A stretch of 16,526 nt of DNA from Treponema sp. UBA7590 (lineage in GTDB: Bacteria; Spirochaetota; Spirochaetia; Treponematales; Treponemataceae), in assembly GCA_002478955.1 (NCBI GenBank), contig DLKK01000065.1, positions 17,290 through 33,815 of the forward strand. The letters are read 5' to 3'. Both the position numbers and the translations under genes were made by a program. The notes beneath the pieces were generated by a model that saw nothing but the letters and a program-made list of their open reading frames with translations, had not been told where the DNA came from and made no database searches. How positions within the stretch are numbered: the first letter of the stretch is position 1; every line of letters starts with the position of its first letter. This document shows positions 12,785 to 16,526 of this stretch, in pieces.

Positions 12785-12823
12785 AAAACAAAAAGTGGAC
12801 TTAATAACTATAAGTCCACTTTT
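12785..12823 (-). terminator. Strong intrinsic terminator between fusA and the P-loop gene
   Basis: A perfect 13-bp stem (12791-12803 with 12811-12823; core AAGTGGACTTA / TAAGTCCACTT) with a 7-nt loop is followed on the minus strand by TTTTTGTTTT. It would terminate transcripts from fusA. It ends only a few nucleotides before the ribosome-binding site of the P-loop gene, so any promoter upstream of the hairpin would make it a leader attenuator of that gene. Confidence 0.8.
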
Positions 12824-12933
12824 AATAAAAGTCTATCAAATTTATTTTGAAAACCAGTTCTAAAACAGATAAATCCTAAATCAATGCAACACACAATTTC
12901 TTGTGAAGATACATCTGCAATAAGGATGAACCT

Positions 12934-12964
12934 AAAATCTTGCAGCTTAAAGCCACAAGATTTT
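12934..12964 (-). repeat. Hairpin just after the fusA stop
   Basis: AAAATCTTG (12934-12942) pairs with CAAGATTTT (12956-12964), with a 13-nt loop. It begins 12 nt after the fusA stop codon. There is no T-run beyond the stem in the fusA direction, so it may protect the mRNA 3' end or be a secondary pause site. Confidence 0.5.
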
Positions 12965-12976
12965 TTAACGATTCTT

Positions 12977-15082
12977 CTATTTGTTGCCTTTTGCCTTTTC
13001 TTCCTGGTGTTTCTTGATAAGTTCTTCTGCTACTGCGTTTGGAACTTTACCGTATTTTTCAAATTCCATTGTGAATTCGCCTTTTCCCTGTGTTGAAGAG
13101 CGGAGAATTGTTGAGAATCCGAACATTTCAGAAAGTGGAACTTCTGCATTTACTACAGATGTGTTGTTTTCATCAGTTGTTTCACCGATGATACCACGGC
13201 GCTGGTTGATAAGACCAAATACGTTACCCTGGAATTCATTTGGAGCTGCAATCTGAACTTTCATGATTGGCTCAAGAATAACCGGCTTAGCTTTCATGTA
13301 ACCTTCGCGGAAAGCACCAATAGCTGCAATCTGGAATGCGTTATCACTAGAGTCTACCGGGTGATACTGACCATCGTTGATTGTAATCTTAACACCAACA
13401 ATCTGAGCACCAATCAATGAACCTTCCTTCATTGCTTTCTGGAAACCCTTATCGCAAGATGGAATGTATTCGTTAGGAATAGCGCCACCCTTGATTGCAT
13501 CGATAAATTCATAGTCTTTTTCTGAATCCGGTTCCATGAATCCAGCAACACGACCGTACTGACCAGAACCACCAGTCTGCTTTTTGTGTGTGTAGTTAAA
13601 GTCACCGCGTGCTGTGATTGATTCACGATAAGCAACCTGTGGCTGACCTGTAATAACCTCACAGTTATATTCGCGCTTCATTCGTTCAACATATACAGCA
13701 AGGTGAAGCTCACCCATACCCTTGATGATTGTCTCATTAGACTCAGGATCTGTGTATGTCTGGAATGTAGGGTCTTCCTTAGTAAAGCGGTTCAAAGCCT
13801 TAGACAACTGCATAGCAGCCTGTTTGTCTTTTGGAGTAATAGACAAAGAAATTACTGGCTCCGGAACATACATAGAAGCCATAGACAAGTTCAATCCGCC
13901 GTTTGTGAATGTATCACCAGAAGCACAGTCTACACCGAAGAGAGCAACAATATCACCAGCGCAACCTTCGTTGATATCTTCCATCTGAGCAGAATTCATG
14001 CGTACAAGACGTCCAACCTTGAATCTTTTCTTTGAACGTGTGTTATAAAGTTCTTCACCTTTCTTGATTTTTCCCTGATATACACGTGTATAAGTCAACT
14101 GACCGTACTGGCCGTCATCAAGTTTGAATGCCAAAGCTACACAAGGCTTGTTGTCAACTGATTCAAGCTCAACTTCAGCTTCGTTGTTGTCAAGGTCAAG
14201 AGCAACGTTCTTTACTTCGTTTGGAGCTGGAAGATAGCGAACTACAGCGTCCAAAAGTGGCTGAATACCTTTGTTCACATGTGCAGAACCACAGAATACA
14301 CCAACAAACTGCTCTGCGATTGTTCCCTTGCGGATTGCAGCGATGATTTTGTCCTGGTCAAGGTTAGCGTAGTCGTTTTCCTCGTCCATCATTGCATCTT
14401 CCATAAGAGCATCATCAAAGTTGATTGCAGCTTCAATAAGTTCCTTGCGGTATTTCTTTACATCTTCAACCATATTAGCTGGAACATCAGCATAGCGAAG
14501 TTCTTCACCATTCGGTCCATCAAAATAAATAGCTTTCTGGCTGATAAGGTCAACAACACCTTCAAGTTTGTCTTCCAAACCGATTGGAAGTTCCATCATA
14601 TATGCGTTCAATCCAAGCTTTTCGCGGAGCTGCATACGTACACGGATAGGATTTGCACCCTGACGGTCACACTTGTTTACAAATGCAACACGAGGTACAT
14701 GATAACGTTTCAACTGGCGGTCTACAGTGATTGACTGAGACTGAACACCTGCAACGGCACAAAGAATCATGATAGCACCGTCAAGAACGCGAAGTGAACG
14801 TTCAACTTCTACTGTAAAGTCTACGTGGCCTGGAGTGTCGATAAGGTTGATTGTGTAGTCTTTCCACTGAACCTGAGTTGCTGCAGACTGGATTGTGATA
14901 CCACGTTCACGCTCCAATTCCATGTTGTCCATAACAGCACCAACACCGTCTTTACCGCGAACTTCATGAATAGCATGAATCTTGTTACAATAGAACAAAA
15001 TTCGTTCAGAAGTTGTTGTCTTTCCTGAGTCAATGTGAGCACTGATACCGATATTTCTCATCTTTGAAATATCAAAAGCCAT
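12977..15082 (-). CDS. fusA: Elongation factor G, mitochondrial/spirochaetal EF-G1-like
   Basis: EF-G is the GTPase that drives tRNA-mRNA translocation on the ribosome. The 701 residues have G1 AHIDSGKT (15-22), the switch I region ending RGITIQSAAT (59-68), G3 DTPGH (about 81-85) and G4 NKCD (about 135-138), followed by domains II-V. Ser in place of the usual bacterial Ala in AHIDAGKT, and the HEVRGKDGVGAVMDNMELERERGIT region, resemble mitochondrial EF-G1. This matches the EF-G1 subfamily reported for spirochaetes, planctomycetes and some deltaproteobacteria, which usually occurs with a second EF-G2. It does not cluster with the str operon (rpsL, rpsG, tuf) here. The ribosome-binding site is GAGGT at 15089-15093. 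Confidence 0.95.
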   Translation of the reverse strand: MAFDISKMRNIGISAHIDSGKTTTSERILFYCNKIHAIHEVRGKDGVGAVMDNMELERERGITIQSAATQVQWKDYTINLIDTPGHVDFTVEVERSLRVLDGAIMILCAVAGVQSQSITVDRQLKRYHVPRVAFVNKCDRQGANPIRVRMQLREKLGLNAYMMELPIGLEDKLEGVVDLISQKAIYFDGPNGEELRYADVPANMVEDVKKYRKELIEAAINFDDALMEDAMMDEENDYANLDQDKIIAAIRKGTIAEQFVGVFCGSAHVNKGIQPLLDAVVRYLPAPNEVKNVALDLDNNEAEVELESVDNKPCVALAFKLDDGQYGQLTYTRVYQGKIKKGEELYNTRSKKRFKVGRLVRMNSAQMEDINEGCAGDIVALFGVDCASGDTFTNGGLNLSMASMYVPEPVISLSITPKDKQAAMQLSKALNRFTKEDPTFQTYTDPESNETIIKGMGELHLAVYVERMKREYNCEVITGQPQVAYRESITARGDFNYTHKKQTGGSGQYGRVAGFMEPDSEKDYEFIDAIKGGAIPNEYIPSCDKGFQKAMKEGSLIGAQIVGVKITINDGQYHPVDSSDNAFQIAAIGAFREGYMKAKPVILEPIMKVQIAAPNEFQGNVFGLINQRRGIIGETTDENNTSVVNAEVPLSEMFGFSTILRSSTQGKGEFTMEFEKYGKVPNAVAEELIKKHQEEKAKGNK

Positions 15083-15128
15083 ATTGTTACCTCTTAAAAA
15101 AAATAAATTTACTATTTAAGTTTTAGCA

Positions 15129-15160
15129 GAATAAAATTTCCAGAAAATAAAATTTCCAAA
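15129..15160. repeat. Two tandem 16-bp repeats in the fusA-yhbY gap
   Basis: AATAAAATTTCCA occurs at 15130-15142 and 15146-15158 as part of two 16-bp units matching at 14 of 16 positions. They lie 48-78 nt upstream of the fusA start, in the region where its promoter must lie. I could not assign that promoter: only weak -35/-10 pairs are present. The repeat may be a binding site or simple AT-rich duplication. Confidence 0.5.
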
Positions 15161-15194
15161 AATCCGTTTATCAATAATACTAAAAGATGAAATG

Positions 15195-15223
15195 TTGTTC
15201 AATAGTAGTTTTTTTGATAGAAT
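15195..15223 (+). promoter_or_regulatory. yhbY promoter close to the start codon
   Basis: TTGTTC (15195-15200), a 17-nt spacer and TAGAAT (15218-15223), with an extended TG at 15215-15216, form a good sigma-70 promoter. The -10 box ends 8 nt before the ATG at 15232, and no Shine-Dalgarno lies between them, so the transcript should begin almost at the start codon. Confidence 0.7.
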
Positions 15224-15231
15224 ATGTGATT

Positions 15232-15546
15232 ATGATTAATTTAAATAGCAAACAAAGAAAACTTCTTGAAAAATACGCAAACAAAATCGAGTCCGTTGTA
15301 ATCGTTGGCGCAGGCGGAGTTTCAGAAGGAGTTACAGGAAAAATCAGTGATGAGCTTGGAATCCATGAACTTATAAAAGTAAAATTCAACGAATTTAAAG
15401 ACGAAAAACGAGAACTGACTGAAGGAATTGTAAATTCAACAGACGCAACGCTTGTAAGAGTGATTGGAAACATCGCTATTCTTTACAGGGCGGCAAAAGA
15501 GATTAAGGACAGAAAATACGAGAAAGAACTCAACAAACTTTCGTAA
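15232..15546 (+). CDS. yhbY: YhbY-family CRM-domain RNA-binding protein
   Basis: The small CRM-domain protein associates with pre-50S ribosomal particles in other bacteria (family knowledge). I chose the ATG at 15232, giving 104 residues starting MINLNSKQRKLLEK, because YhbY proteins begin with this helix; the upstream in-frame ATG at 15187 lies before the promoter. The signature glycine loop is GAGGVSEGV at 26-34, followed by the conserved ELGIHELIKVKF (41-52), and the core ends with RVIGNIAILYR (76-86). A charged tail (KEIKDRKYEKELNKLS) follows. A strong terminator 35 nt downstream suggests a single-gene transcript. It is divergent from fusA, with both products acting on the ribosome. Confidence 0.93.
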   Translation: MINLNSKQRKLLEKYANKIESVVIVGAGGVSEGVTGKISDELGIHELIKVKFNEFKDEKRELTEGIVNSTDATLVRVIGNIAILYRAAKEIKDRKYEKELNKLS

Positions 15547-15581
15547 CATTCTGCGCAAATATTTGTTTTTCTTTTATAACC

Positions 15582-15609
15582 AGAGCTGAATCAAACAGCT
15601 CTTTTTTTT
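15582..15609 (+). terminator. Intrinsic terminator after yhbY
   Basis: AGAGCTG (15582-15588) and CAGCTCT (15596-15602) form a 7-bp stem with a 7-nt loop, directly followed by about eight T. This is a textbook rho-independent terminator separating yhbY from the ABC transporter gene. Confidence 0.9.
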
Positions 15610-15640
15610 ATAGAATTTGAACATTAAATTGGAGGATATA

Positions 15641-16526
15641 ATGATCGAAGTATCTCACGTTTCCCGTACATTCGGTACATTTCGTGCGGTAAACGATGTA
15701 AGCTTTTCCATTCCCACAGGGCAGATTGTAGGACTTCTGGGACCGAACGGAGCTGGAAAGACAACAACAATGCGGATGATTACAGGTTTTTTAAAGCCAA
15801 CCGACGGTTCCATCAAAATCGATGGAACTGATATTACAGAGCAGCCTGTTGAATCAAAAAGAAAGATTGGATATATGCCGGAAAGCGCGCCTTTGTATGG
15901 CGACATGATTGTCTGCGACTATCTGAACTATATTGCGGACATCGAAGGAAAAAATGCGGCAGAAAAAGTCCCTCTTCTGTGCAAGGAATGTGGACTTGAA
16001 GAAGTAATGCACAAAAACATAAGCGACTTGAGCCGAGGCTACAGACAGCGCGTGGGGCTCGCCCATGCACTTATGAACGATCCGGAAATTCTTATTCTTG
16101 ATGAGCCGACTTCTGGCCTTGATCCGAACCAGATTGAGGAAGTCCGTGCTTTAATAAAAGAAATAGGAAAAACCAGGACAGTTATTATTTCAACACATAT
16201 TCTAAGTGAAGTTGAAATGCTCTGCTCGCGCGTAATCATCATAAGCGGCGGAAAGCTTGTTGCCGACAGCCCGACCGACCAGCTCAGGACAAGATTTGGA
16301 AATTCAGCTGTAATAAAAGTAACAACCAGCGCAACTGAACCACAGATTTCAGAAATTCTGAACAGAATCCAAGGAATCGAAAGCCTTTCCTTTGAAAAAG
16401 CGGAGAATGGCTCAACTGCTCTACTTTCTGTAAAAGGAACAACAGAAATCCGCCCTGAAATCGCAAAAACTGTAGTTGCCGCAGGATTCAATCTTTTTGA
16501 ACTGGTTCTTCAGCGCAACAGCCTTG
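15641..16526 (+). CDS. ABC transporter ATP-binding protein, GldA-like (3' end beyond window)
   Basis: The first 295 codons are present, open to the window edge. The nucleotide-binding domain has Walker A GPNGAGKT (34-41), a Q-loop region GYMPESAPLY (77-86) with Glu in place of the usual Gln, the signature LSRGYRQRVGL (130-140), Walker B LILDEP (151-156), a D-loop SGLD (158-161) and the H-loop His186. The LSRGYRQ form and PE-PLY are typical of the GldA/ABC-2 exporter ATPases. After about residue 220 comes the variable C-terminal domain of this group. It would energise a separate membrane subunit, probably encoded just downstream. The start is fixed by GGAGG at 15631-15635, 5 nt before the ATG. 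The substrate is unknown; gliding is not implied by the name. Confidence 0.93.
   Translation, partial: MIEVSHVSRTFGTFRAVNDVSFSIPTGQIVGLLGPNGAGKTTTMRMITGFLKPTDGSIKIDGTDITEQPVESKRKIGYMPESAPLYGDMIVCDYLNYIADIEGKNAAEKVPLLCKECGLEEVMHKNISDLSRGYRQRVGLAHALMNDPEILILDEPTSGLDPNQIEEVRALIKEIGKTRTVIISTHILSEVEMLCSRVIIISGGKLVADSPTDQLRTRFGNSAVIKVTTSATEPQISEILNRIQGIESLSFEKAENGSTALLSVKGTTEIRPEIAKTVVAAGFNLFELVLQRNSL

Noticed and set aside
12884..13096. 70-codon + strand open frame spanning the fusA 3' end
   Set aside because: Most of it is antisense to fusA, and it covers the hairpin region; no ribosome-binding site.
14279..14734. 151-codon open frame on the + strand opposite fusA
   Set aside because: Entirely within EF-G on the other strand, no Shine-Dalgarno and no recognisable domain; a shadow of fusA codon use.
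15187..15231. Longer start (ATG at 15187) for yhbY
   Set aside because: It lies upstream of the -35 box, adds 15 hydrophobic residues foreign to YhbY, and has no ribosome-binding site.
16039..16491. 150-codon open frame on the - strand opposite the ABC ATPase
   Set aside because: The + frame here has Walker B, D-loop and H-loop motifs; the antisense frame has no family features.

Overview
The window looks like a chromosomal segment from a spirochaete of the Treponema group. Three things suggest this: a class I (archaeal-type) lysyl-tRNA synthetase, an EF-G whose G domain resembles mitochondrial EF-G1 (the type known from spirochaetes), and a large chemoreceptor, all in a fairly AT-rich sequence. 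The assignment rests on recognising families, not on a database search.

Region 1 (198-4355, all +) is a vitamin B5/coenzyme A cluster: panB, panC, coaC, coaB, coaX, panD. It covers ketopantoate formation, beta-alanine formation, pantothenate synthesis, pantothenate phosphorylation (type III kinase), cysteine ligation and decarboxylation to 4'-phosphopantetheine. Ketopantoate reductase, coaD and coaE are not in the window. CoaC and CoaB are separate proteins, not a CoaBC fusion. The gaps after panC and after coaB are packed with small palindromes; one 48-bp unit occurs in both places in opposite orientation and supplies the end of the coaB reading frame.

Region 2 (4587-7086, +) is a metal-efflux unit: a SmtB/CzrA-like ArsR repressor with its promoter and operator, followed by a P1B-type Zn/Cd-exporting ATPase.

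Region 3 (7164-11122, -) holds lysS and a methyl-accepting chemotaxis protein. A divergent unknown membrane protein follows (11234-12067, +), then a RecA/KaiC-like P-loop protein (-) downstream of fusA (-). Region 4 (15232-end, +) has yhbY, a strong terminator, and an ABC-transporter ATPase cut by the window edge.

The most interesting non-coding signal is a pair of ~190-210 bp structured repeats, after panD (4376-4561) and between the chemoreceptor gene and lysS (8841-9048). They align without gaps over 160 bp at about 82% identity. The 17-bp inner helix differs between copies at four base pairs, and all four differences are compensated on both arms. One copy has perfect 23-bp inverted ends, and a short palindrome at 7093-7158 carries a similar terminal sequence. 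A second signal is that three genes (lysS, the membrane protein, yhbY) have a promoter -10 element only 6-11 nt before the start codon and no Shine-Dalgarno, suggesting leaderless mRNAs, while the other genes carry ordinary ribosome-binding sites.
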